Assembly (NCBI GenBank): GCA_017893485.1 | Contig: CM030361.1 | Span: 145,762,941 to 145,826,940 of the forward strand | From: Hemerocallis citrina | Lineage: Eukaryota; Streptophyta; Magnoliopsida; Asparagales; Asphodelaceae | Reading direction: 5' to 3' | DNA length: 64,000 bases | Part shown: positions 1-9,050 of the stretch, in pieces | Layout: each line of letters begins with the position of its first letter | Numbering within the stretch: position 1 is the stretch's first letter | Notes under the pieces: model-generated | Told to the model about the DNA's origin: nothing | Seen by the model: the letters and a program-made list of their open reading frames with translations, nothing else | The model's database searches: none | Translations under genes and position numbers: made by a program

Positions 1-181
1 TTTTTTCTATGTATAAATTTCCTGATCAGTCGCCTGCCATTTTGATCAGTCGACTGATACATGTTACATTTTTTAAGACAATGCATTTTGTGTTTTTAAT
101 AGGGGGAGCATGTCTTTATTATGCTTGTATATTATTTGTTATTTTCAGCTATTGTATTGTCATCATCAAAAAGGGGGAGAA
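1..181 (+). mobile_element. 3' internal tail of a Sirevirus-like Copia element
   Basis: This is the stretch between pol (outside the window) and the 3' LTR. It has no recognisable protein domain. Two purine-rich tracts of the form AGGGGGAGA/C lie at about 101-109 and 171-180, the second directly before the LTR start TGTTGATTC. Repeated polypurine tracts near the 3' LTR are known from Sireviruses; the family assignment is inferred from this and from LTR shape, not from protein sequence. Confidence 0.6.
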
Positions 182-1502
182 TGTTGATTCTTGATTTTGA
201 TGATCACAACTCAGTGCAACATGTGTCTATGTTATACAGCTAACATTGCAGGTTGTACATACAAAAGACTATTTCAGCTGAACAAATGAACAAGCTCAAA
301 GGATACAGATAAAGACTTCACTCAGACAAGATTCAAGACTTCACTCAAGACAAGACTCAAGACTCAAGACCTTTAGCTCAATTGTGTCAAAATTGTAGTG
401 TCTTGTAAAAATATTGTATCTTACTTTTTGTTGAGTCTTAGTCTGATGTAAAGCCTTGTCACACACACACACACACTCAAAGTTTCTTAATGTGTGTCTC
501 TTAAAACCCCCCAAAAAGAGTCAAAACAGTTTGAAGAAATTTAACTTTTGAGTACCAGTCGACTTAAGCCTCTGCCAGTCGACTGATAGTACAAAACTGT
601 TTAAATTTATTCAAACTCTGATCAGTCGACTCATATGGCAACCCAGTCGACTGTTCAAGAGCTTTTGACCGTTTTCTATTTTTCAAAATCAAATTTTTTC
701 AAAATCAAAAGCTTAGATCCGTTGGTTGACAGTTGGAGTAACTGTCTCCCAACGTCCAGGAGATCAAACTCTTTAAGTAGAGTTCAGATCTCACTGAAAA
801 GAACTACAGAACTTTTCTTTGAAATCCGAGCATTCTTTGAAAAAAATTCTAAGTGATATTTTTGAGAAATAAAGCTTTCAAGTTCATACTCTTTGGTACT
901 CTACATTCAGTCCAGTATAGCAACGAATTCGCTCTGGACTGAGTATAGAAGTCAACCTTGGTTTTAGCCACGTGCAACAACACAAAACACAATCAAGGCT
1001 ATAGGTTGACTGTAAAGTATTTCTTGTTCTTTTGCTCTCGGTTGGAGAGTGTTTTTGACTCTAGGTTGTAGAGTCGGTTTTGTTTCACTCTTGGTAGTAG
1101 AGTGGGTCTGCTTTCTCTGGTTGAGAGAAAGGACTACGGGTTAGACAAAGTTGTTGTCGTAACGCCGTAGGGTATTCTTGTAATCTTTTTCAAGAATAGT
1201 GAAAATCTCAAGTGGGTTGCTTGGGGACTGGATGTAGATCGGGAGGACCGAACCAGGATATATCTTGTGTACTCTGTGATTGGTTGTCTTGATTTTGCAT
1301 TTACTCTTGTTTATTTAAGTTCTGCAAAAAAGTGTCTGGACAGTCGACTCCTTGCACTATCAGTCGACTGGTCAGTGTCGTTTTAGTTGTAGTTTTATTG
1401 TGTCTTCAGTCGCCTATCTTATCCATCAGTCGACTGCACAGAGTTATTGTTTTTGCTTTATTTTGGTTATATCAGTCGACTGGTTCATAACCAAGTCGAC
1501 TG
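48..1502. repeat. dispersed CAGTCGACTG palindromes
   Basis: The perfect 10-bp palindrome CAGTCGACTG occurs at 48-57, 576-585, 644-653, 1361-1370, 1427-1436 and 1473-1482. One-mismatch copies lie at 556-565, 623-632, 1341-1350 and 1493-1502. At 46-59 it extends to the 14-bp palindrome ATCAGTCGACTGAT. The copies cluster before the LTR, in its first third and near its end. Function unknown. Confidence 0.85.
171..181 (+). other. polypurine tract (plus-strand primer)
   Basis: AAGGGGGAGA directly before TGTTGATTC, the expected position for the primer of plus-strand DNA synthesis. A second similar tract sits about 70 bp upstream. Confidence 0.7.
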
Positions 1503-1574
1503 CACCGAGAAAATTTCCGCACTTTTTATTAAACACTATTCACCCCCCCTCTAGTGTTTGTTGTCTCGCCTACA
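182..1574 (+). repeat. 3' LTR of the Sirevirus-like Copia element
   Basis: The LTR begins TGTTGATTC after the polypurine tract and probably ends CTCGCCTACA, just after a C-rich run (CACCCCCCCTCTAG) typical of Sirevirus LTR ends. No primer-binding site follows, as expected for a 3' LTR. The proposed length is about 1.39 kb. It contains a (CA)n run at 461-476 and many copies of a GTCGAC-centred palindrome. The 5' partner is outside the window, so the right boundary and TSD cannot be confirmed. Confidence 0.6.
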
Positions 1575-1650
1575 GGATCCAATATGGTCTACCATTATGT
1601 ATAACAGCAGCCATGGACGAAGTTACAACCACCCTTTTAATAGAAGAATT

Positions 1651-2300
1651 TTTGGCGTAAAAACCCAGTGCATATGATTGATAGGCCAAAAGCTAAGATT
1701 GATTGGGAGTATCTATGGGCTCATTCTCGACAACTTAAAACATACCAATTATGTGTATACTGAAATAATGTCAAGTTATGTATATCCGCGATTACTGCTA
1801 AACAGTTGCTAACTTTATAAATATAAATAACTTTATGTATGAAGATCTTCTGTCTCTCGGTGGATTTAATACTTTAAATATAAATAATATATATTAAATA
1901 TATAAAGTTTATAAATAAAAAAAATTTGTGAAAGTGAGAGACGGATGAACTTCATCCGTCCCTCACTACCGCATGACCCTTTTACCCCTAAGGTGATAAT
2001 CTGGTTATATGAAGGAAGAGGTAACTTGGTCATTTCCGCCAATGTGAAATACAAAAAAAAAATATTATGGACCCTTTTAACCACCCTCGCTTTTTCAGAA
2101 AGCGAGTGTGAGACTTTTGGCGCAAGAACTCAGCGCATATGATTGATAGGTTAAAAGCCAATTATATGTATACCGAAAATTGGGAGTATCTATGGGCTCA
2201 TTCTCGACAACTTAAAACACACCAATTATGTGTATACTGAAATAATGTCAAGTTATGTATATCCTCGACTACTGCTAAACAGTTGCTAACTTTATAAAAT
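1651..2300. repeat. diverged direct duplication flanking an AT-rich spacer
   Basis: About 170 bp at 1651-1819 (TTTGGCGTAA to GCTAACTTTATAAA) reappears at 2116-2300 with substitutions and one extra ~18-bp insertion. The spacer is AT-rich and contains a 10-bp-arm palindrome at about 1940-1960 (GACGGATGAA / TTCATCCGTC). No coding potential is convincing. The element type is not recognised. Confidence 0.7.
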
Positions 2301-2387
2301 CATGACCAAAGAAGATGAAGTGACAATGTGATATAGAAAGTCCTGACAAACGATTTCATATATAGTAGTCTAAAGAAGATGAAAAGA

Positions 2388-2470
2388 ACTTGTTACCAAA
2401 ATGAGATATAAAAAGAACTTGTTACCAAAATGAGACAATGAGATATAAAAAGAACTTGTTACCAAAATGA
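2388..2470. repeat. short tandem triplication
   Basis: The phrase AACTTGTTACCAAAATGA occurs three times within about 80 bp, separated by ATATAAAAAG-like spacers. It is followed by degenerate repeats of a phrase like ACCCACTTTCTAAAA to about 2560. Non-coding. Confidence 0.75.
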
Positions 2471-2567
2471 CCCACTTTCTAAAATTATTTATCAAACTAA
2501 CCCACTTTCTAAAAGTATTTACCAAGCTGACCTACTTTCGAAAGTATTTATCAAAATAACTAAACGT

Positions 2568-2705
2568 GCTTTTTGAAAAAGCGAGTTTGGTTAAAAATAA
2601 CTCGTTTTTTCAAAAAGCGGGTCTAACCTTTCGAAAATTAAAAGTTTCACACTGGCTTTCTGAAATAGCGAGTTATTTTTAACCAAACTCGCTTTTTCAA
2701 AAAGC
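2568..2705. repeat. 37-bp perfect inverted repeat
   Basis: Bases 2568-2604 are the exact reverse complement of 2669-2705, with a 64-bp spacer that carries more AAAAAGCGGGT-type half-sites. The outer parts contain CTCGCTTTTTCAAAAAGCGAG, itself palindromic. A related hairpin is at about 2090-2110. It could be the core of a small non-autonomous element; no TSD was seen. Confidence 0.85.
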
Positions 2706-2835
2706 GAGTGGGTCGTTTAGGAAAAAAAAGGACAGTTCGGGAAAAACTTTCAAAAAAAAGGGTTATTTTGGAAAAAAAAATCTGGAGAGGTGGCTTTCTT
2801 CAGATGTCATGTTTGTTTGATTTAATTATATATAT

Positions 2836-2972
2836 TGTTAGACGAGATTATAGGAATCAATGGAATTGAAAGACTCTGTTTCCTTTCCTAGTCTTCAGAC
2901 TCTTGTATATATACCGCTGTTCATTGTACAATTAGACAATCAAGAAATATATATATTCATTCTATGTTAACA
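2836..2972 (+). repeat. 5' LTR of Copia-1
   Basis: TGTTAGACGAG to ATGTTAACA, 137 bp, followed at once by a tRNA primer-binding site. It is short for a Copia LTR but has a TATATATA box and the TG/CA ends. Confidence 0.8.
2906..2913 (+). promoter_or_regulatory. TATA box in the Copia-1 LTR
   Basis: TATATATA in the middle of the LTR, with about 60 bp of LTR downstream; position is suitable for starting the element transcript. Confidence 0.5.
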
Positions 2973-2984
2973 TGGTATCAGAGC
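2973..2984 (+). other. primer-binding site, initiator Met tRNA
   Basis: TGGTATCAGAGC directly after the LTR end, the standard plant Copia PBS complementary to the 3' end of initiator methionine tRNA. Confidence 0.9.
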
Positions 2985-3095
2985 TGGTTCTTTTGAAATT
3001 TTCTACATAATTTTCTTAGTTCTTGACTGTTGGCTTTTGGTTCTTTCTTTTCTGCATCATTACCGAGTTCTCTTCTCTGTAACCTCCACTTCCAA

Positions 3096-3390
3096 ATGGA
3101 GAAATCTGATGTTGCAAAACCTATTGCTACGGTTTTGACTGGGTCAAATAATAATCTATGGTCCAAGAAATGAAAAGTTTCTTGATAGGTCGCAAGCTTT
3201 GGCGTATTGTTACTGGAGATATCACCAAGCCAACCAAACACAAAGATGAATCTGATGCCAACTTTGCTGATCGTCTTGACATTGGGATAGCAAAAATCTT
3301 TAGATTATTACTTGGCTTCATAACACCTCTACTCCATCTATTCACATCCAATTTGCTAATTATGACACCCCAAAAGAAATTTGGGATTTC
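3096..3390 (+). pseudogene. Copia-1 gag, N-terminal part
   Basis: From ATG at 3096 the frame reads MEKSDVAKPIATVLTG, then hits a stop near 3167. The next frame carries the conserved GRKLWRIVTGDITKP and SDANFADRL segments typical of the Copia gag polypeptide. A further frameshift follows ADRLDI. Reading resumes as a gag-like segment ending FLTNRY at the RING-H2 retroposon insertion point. It would encode the nucleocapsid structural protein; at least two frameshifts make it non-functional. Confidence 0.8.
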
Positions 3391-3406
3391 TTGACCAACC
3401 GATATT
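3391..3406. repeat. 16-bp target-site duplication, left
   Basis: TTGACCAACCGATATT; identical copy at 5022-5037. The length is typical of target-primed (LINE-type) insertion. Confidence 0.9.
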
Positions 3407-5021
3407 TTTTTGAGGGAAAAGGTGGAATAAGGCCACCATGTTTCATTAATAAGAGTTTAACGAAACAAACCCAGAGTACTGGGCCCAAATACAAACTACA
3501 GACATAAAATAAAACATACATGAAGCAATATGACTACAAACAACAAGCCCCTCCAACAACCCTGGAGGGTGGGCCGACAAACCATCTCGGTCCAGCAAAA
3601 TTGTGAGTACGTCAGTTTAGCTTCGTACAGTGCCTCCACGGCACGTGCACACCCACCTGAAACAAGTCTGGCAGAATTTTATCACCCGCCGCTCCCTGCG
3701 TTCACCTCGCTGGGGGGACCCCATCTTTGGGCCCAAGCCCCATAGATCGAAACTCGCAGCCTCCCACCAACTTCTCCACTCATCCTACAAACATGTCAGC
3801 CGCTTCTACAGCCGCTACCAAAGAAATAGCCGTGAAGAGGATACCTTAATCTCTCACACGATAGCGCTTTTCTCCTGCGATTTGTCACAAAGCAACTATT
3901 TCGCTCACCCCACCTAACACCATCCTCCAGGAGAGAGCCGTGTAGAGGATACCTTACCTCTCACACGTTCCAGCTCTCTTCGGCGATTTCTCACCACACA
4001 GACTTATCTCACCCCAAACTCCCAATACGAGGGAAGAGGCGGCGCTGTCACGAGGTAGTGACCTAAGCTGGAGGAAGCTCAATAGCCAGATAGTAGGCAC
4101 TATAGAGACTGTACCGACGACATCGTAGGACACACCCGACCACACCCCAACCCCAACCCCACACCCCCTCACCCCCAACATACCGACTTCACACATCACG
4201 GAGGGACCCCATCTTTGGGCCCAAACTCCACAGACGTCAATCGCACAAAACTACAAGCTTCCCACCCCAGCCCCAGCAAAAGCACCGACACCCTCAACCA
4301 CAGCAGATCGGGGGTGGAGTGGGGACACCCAAACCGCAACCACAGCAACAGATGGGGGGTGGGGGGGGGCACCCACAGCAATCGCGTGGGCACCCCTGGC
4401 AATTGTGGGCCCCCCAAACCGCAACCACAACAGATTGGGGGGGGGCACCCAAACCCAAACCGGCACTAACAAATGCACTAACAGCAACATACCTGGAACA
4501 CGTGGCCGCACGCAGCCAGTTTCCGGCACCGCTCCCCTTCCTTGTACCCCTCCAAACACACCACGCACTCCGACGATGATGTCACCGCCGAAGAGAACTG
4601 GAACGACGGAAGGCTCTTGATGTCAACGGTGGCTTTGTCGAGGAGGCCATACTGTTCTTGGTGGTTTTCCTGAAAGAGGCCGTAAGCGTCTTGTTGTTGG
4701 TGGTGGTGGTCTTGGAAGAGGAGGAGGGAGCGACGGCGGCGAAGGGCGCGACCGGGTCGTCGTCTGGACGTGCCGCTCACTAGCCGCGCCGCCCCGCCTC
4801 CGGCGACGCCATAGGTCGTCGTTCGTGAGAGGTTCACGACGGGGAGAGAAGTGGAATGGAGGCCACGGTGGGGCATGGAGAAGAGGGAAGGGGGGGACGA
4901 CGGGGAGGGGGGGCGGCGGCGCTGAGGGCTAGCCGCCGCCGCCCCTAGGGGCTAGATCTAGGGTTTGGTTGTTTTTTGGGTTCGGGAGCAGGTAGGAGAG
5001 AAAAGAGGAAACGTTGTCCAT
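3407..5021 (-). mobile_element. chimeric poly-A retroposon
   Basis: The 1.6-kb insert is bounded by a 16-bp TSD and has a short A-tail on the minus strand (T-run at 3407-3411), so it was inserted by LINE-type machinery. Its 3' part resembles a plant LINE or SINE tail. The middle is GC-rich with internal duplications: GGGACCCCATCTTTGGGCCC occurs near 3714 and 4202, and an AGAGGATACCTTA phrase occurs near 3836 and 3945. The 5' part encodes a RING-H2 fragment. No reverse transcriptase is visible, so it was mobilised in trans. A 5'-truncated LINE with captured sequence is the alternative. Confidence 0.75.
4478..4876 (-). pseudogene. RING-H2 zinc-finger fragment (ATL-like E3 ligase)
   Basis: A 132-codon frame ends in ECVVCLEGYKEGERCRKLAA then CGHVFQ, the first half of a RING-H2 finger: Cys-x2-Cys, a Cys-Gly-His and the place of the second His. 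The second His is read as Gln, and a stop follows four codons later, so the second Zn-binding half is missing. RING-H2 proteins of this kind are ubiquitin ligases, often membrane-bound. The N-terminal part is low-complexity Arg/Gln/His-rich. CAG|GTATGT at the break resembles a splice donor. The start codon is only the first ATG in frame. Confidence 0.6.
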
Positions 5022-5037
5022 TTGACCAACCGATATT
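5022..5037. repeat. 16-bp target-site duplication, right
   Basis: Second copy of TTGACCAACCGATATT, after which the Copia-1 gag frame resumes. Confidence 0.9.
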
Positions 5038-5527
5038 GAACCACTGGACTTGCTCATTACTTTCAGTTGTGGATTACTCTCCATAATCTTAAACAAGAAT
5101 CTGGTCAATTTGTGAATGATTCCCTTGCTCAAGTTCAACCGATTTGGAATCAAATATCTCAGGAAAAAATCACTGAAGATCATCTCCACCTTATTCAAGT
5201 TCTCATGGCTCTTCGACCTGAATATGAAGCTGTCCGAGCCTCTCTACTGTACCGACATCCTCTTCCTACTTTGGATACGGCTATACAAGAAATCATTTTC
5301 GAAGAAACTCACCTCAATCTTGACAAAACTCCGAATTCTGAAATCGCTCTTGCAACTACTCGCCCCTCACATCAGAAATCTAGCAACAACATTTATAAGA
5401 ATTGCAATCAAACTAATCATGTTTTTGCTAATTGTCCCACTATAGAATGCAGATATTGACACTCTCTTGGTCATATTTAGTAGAATTGCCCAACTCGCCA
5501 TCCACGACCAAAAAAGTGGGGTCTTTA
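5038..5527 (+). pseudogene. Copia-1 gag, central part
   Basis: Continues gag after the retroposon: QLWITLHNLKQESGQFVNDS, then a UBN2/gag-like segment with PIWNQISQEKITEDHLHLIQ and ALRPEYEAVRASLL. Next comes a zinc-knuckle remnant (NCNQTNHVFANC; first Cys changed). The frame stops at 5457, continues as HSLGHI with further stops, and reaches KKWGLY, where the solo LTR is inserted. CTTTA at 5523-5527 is one copy of the TSD. Confidence 0.8.
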
Positions 5528-6789
5528 TGTAATATCCCGGACGGATATTTTATTTATATAATTATTATTTTTAAAGTTAAAATATTTTTATGAAAATTTC
5601 TTGGTTTTTCAATTAAAAAGTTATCTGAATATATATACTAGTAAGTATATACATGTATTGTATCAGTTTTGGGCATTTGTACAAAATCTTGAAAAATGCA
5701 TTTTGAGAAAATATCTGGAAAATCCCGGAAAGATATAAAAAATTATTATTTTATTATTTTTTGTCAGAAATGAAATATTTTTGGTGAATATCACCCGGTT
5801 TTGTTAATAAACATTATCTATGCATATATACTAGTCTGTATATATCTGTTCTGTATCAAATTGATACTGGAATCTTCCAAGTCGGAAATAAAATTATTTT
5901 ATTAGTATTTCTAAATTAAAATATTTTTAGTAGAGATTATTCGCTTTAACTAATAAAAATTATCTGTATAATCATATATATGTACGTATTTGAATCGTAT
6001 CGATTTTGTACGTTTATACGAAATCATGTAGTATGTGATTTGGGAAAATACCACCTATTTTGATCAATCATGATCAAAATGAAGAGTTAGACATGATTTT
6101 GGGTGTTGATTTGCAAATTTATTGGGTTTGATTGCAATTTAAATTTGCAAATTAAGTTTCAATTAATTTGAGTCACAAAGAGAGAGAGAGACAAGTGACT
6201 CTCTCTCTACCATGTGTTCTCTCTCCCTCTCCTACTAAAGGACTGGCCAACACCAAGAGGGCAAAAAGCCCTCTTTCATTTTGTGTCTCTCATCTCATTT
6301 CTCATCTCATTCTCTCTTCTTCTACTTGTTTAATTAGAAAAAATTGAGAAGAAAAGAAAAGAAAATGAGAGATCAAATCAAAAGAGGGATTAGGGTTCAC
6401 GGGTTCTCTTTGAAAGGGTGCAAGAACAAGGAGGAGAAGAGAGCAAACTAGTCATTCCTACAAAGTTTGGGTGGGGGTTCTCAACTTCTATGCTTTGTTT
6501 TATTTGTTTTATTGTTGTATGTTGTTAGCAAATTGGACTAGAATAAAAACAATGCAAGATTGAAGAAGTAGAACTCAAATAGAGCACTAAAGAATCAATT
6601 TTAACTAGTATATAGTTAGAATTAATTACCTATGCAAAAGGTGAAATTTTGACCCCAAATTAATTTTAGTGGTTCTTATGAGTGTTATTAGAATGCCCTA
6701 ATTTTTATAGATTTTTTTGAGTTATTTGGATGGGAGAAACGAACCGTTTCCCCAAAACAGCGAGAGTTTCGCAAAAAATAGCAAACCTG

Positions 6790-8430
6790 CAATTTTGGGG
6801 TAACGTCGAAATGTGTTCAAGGGGCCGTTTCTTGGTGTCGCTTACGGAATTTGGAAAAGTGATCAACTAGGAAGTTGTAGTAGACATTCTCACCTTTCCA
6901 AAATGCCCTATTTGATTAGCTTCCGATAAGTAGTGCAAAAGTTATGGCCGTTACAAAACATAGCAGCCAGCTTGGTTGAGAGTGCTCGCTGTTTTGCTTG
7001 TTTGTCGTTTTTAATCCTCTTACTTGCGGAATCAGAGAAAGTGGTCAACTAGGAAGTTATAGTAGACGTTCTCACCTTTTCAAATTGCCCTATTTGATTA
7101 GATCTGATAAGCGGAGTAGGAGTTATGACCTTTACAAAACATAGCAGCCAGCTTGGGCTGAAGTGCTCGCTGTTTTAATTGGTTGTTGTTTTTGAGTCTT
7201 TCACTTAATGAATTTGGAAAAGTGTTCAACTAGAGAGTTGTAGTAGAGTCTCTCACCTTTCCAAATTGACTTATTTGGTTAGATTTCGATAAGCAGAGTA
7301 GGAGTTATGATCTTTACAAAACACAGCAGCCAGCTTGGGCTTAAGTGCTCGCTGTTTTAATTGTTCGTTGTTTTTGAGTCTTTTACTTAATGAATTTGGG
7401 AAAGTGTTCAACTAGAGAGCTGTAGTAAAGTCTCTCACCTTTCCCAATTACCATATTTGGTTATATTCTGATAAGCGGAGTAGAAGTTATGTGCTTCGAA
7501 AGTTTCAGCTTTGCTGTAGCTTCGGCTATCCTTATTAGTTTTTGCGTGTGTTCAAGGGACGGTAGATTGAATTCCATAAGAAATCTGAGAAAGTGGTCAA
7601 CTAGAGAGTTGTAGTAGATATTCTCACCTTTCCAAATAGTCTAGTTTTGTTAGATTCCGACAAGTAGAGCAAACGTTACAAGCTATAGAAGTTTCAGTTT
7701 TTTATTGAAATTCTGTAGTTTGGTTAACTGTTTGCGTATGTTCGAGGGTCAGAAATTTGGAATTCCTTACGAAATCTGAGAAAGTGGTCAACTAGAGAGT
7801 TGTAGTAGATGTTCCCACCTTTTCAAATTGTCCAGTTTCGTTAGATTTCGATAAGTAGAGCAAAATTTACAATCCTTAGAAGTTTCAGCCTTGTTGTGGA
7901 ATTCTGTAGTTTTGCTTAAATTTTGCGTGTGTTCGGAGGACGGTGGATTGAATTCCATAAGGAATCTAGAAAAGTGTTCACCTAGAGAGTTGTAGTATAT
8001 GTTCCCACCTTTCCAGAAAGTATGATTTGGTTAAATTTCGACAAGTAGAGCAAAAGTTACAAGTCTTAGAAGTTTCAACATTGTTGTTGGAATTCTGCCG
8101 TTCTGCTTAACTTTTTCGTAGGTTCAAGGGGTAGGAATTTGGAATTCTTTACGGAACTTGAGAAAGTAGTCAATTAGGAAGTTGTAGTAGATGTTCCCAC
8201 ATTTTCAAATTGTCCATTTTCGTTAGATTCCGGCAAGTAGAGCAAAAGTTACAAGCTATAGATTTTCAACTTTTTGTTAAAATTCTATAGTTTGGTTAAC
8301 TGTTTGCGTGTGTTCGATAGGTAGGAATTTGGATTTTCTTACAGAATCTGAAAAAGTGTTCAACTAGAGAATTATGGTAGATGTTCTTACCTTTCTAAAA
8401 AGTCTGTTTTTGTCGAATTTTGATAAGCGT
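6790..8430 (+). repeat. ~187-bp tandem repeat inside the solo LTR
   Basis: About nine diverged copies. The best landmark is AAAGTGGTCAACTAGAGAGT followed by TGTAGTAGA and a TCTCACCTTTCCAAAT phrase, near 6853, 7035, 7215, 7398, 7586, 7778, 7970, 8160 and 8349. The first four copies share a GCAGCCAGCTTGGGCT / GCTCGCTGTTTT segment; later copies have a different intervening sequence. Confidence 0.85.
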
Positions 8431-8629
8431 AGCACTGGTTTCTTCTAGGCTATTGGAAGGTTTTTATGTCACTTTTGTGTTTTTCTTTGGTAGTATGTCT
8501 ATTTTAGACTATTAGAATATTCTTCTGTTGCTTCTAATTATAGAAGATCGAGTTTTGCTAGTAAACACGTTTTGTTGCTTCTAGGTTGTTAGAATACCTG
8601 TATGGTTGTTTCTATATTTTTTTTGCTTA

Positions 8630-9050
8630 TACACAGCTCGCCTAGCTTGTATGTAGTTGTTGGTCTCATACGTAGCTTATTTGGCTCGTATGTATGTTGT
8701 TGTCTCATACGCAGCTCGCCTGACTCGTATGTAGTTGTTGGTCTCATACGTAACTTATTTGGCTTGTATGTATGTTGTTTTCTCATACGCAGCTCGCCTG
8801 ACTCGTACATAGTTGTTGGTCTTATATACAACTTATTTGGGTCGTATGTATGTTATTGTCTCCTACGTAGCTCGCCTGGCTCGTATGTAGTTGTTGGTAT
8901 CATACGCAGCTTATTTGGCTCGTATGTATGTTGTTGTCTCATATGCAGCTCGCCTGACCCGTATGCAGTTTTTGGTTTCATACGTAGCTTGTTTAGCTCG
9001 TATGTATTTTGTTTACTCGTATGTAGCTTATTAGCTAGTATGTAGTTTTG
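8630..9050 (+). repeat. ~77-bp tandem repeat inside the solo LTR
   Basis: About five copies of a unit with GCTCGCCTGACTCGTATGTA and TTGTTGGTCTCATACG-like halves. Open frames exist on both strands only because the unit lacks stops; they are not genes. Confidence 0.85.

Noticed and set aside
9..194. 61-codon hydrophobic frame as a possible envelope-like protein
   Set aside because: Too short, runs through the polypurine tract into the LTR and has no recognisable motif.
4196..4620. Gly/Pro-rich frames in all phases
   Set aside because: Caused by C/G homopolymer-rich sequence in the retroposon; no homology and overlapping on both strands.
8589..9045. Open frames on both strands with repeated Tyr/Arg/Ser phrases
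   Set aside because: They only reflect a 77-bp tandem repeat without stop codons; both strands are open and the location is inside a solo LTR.
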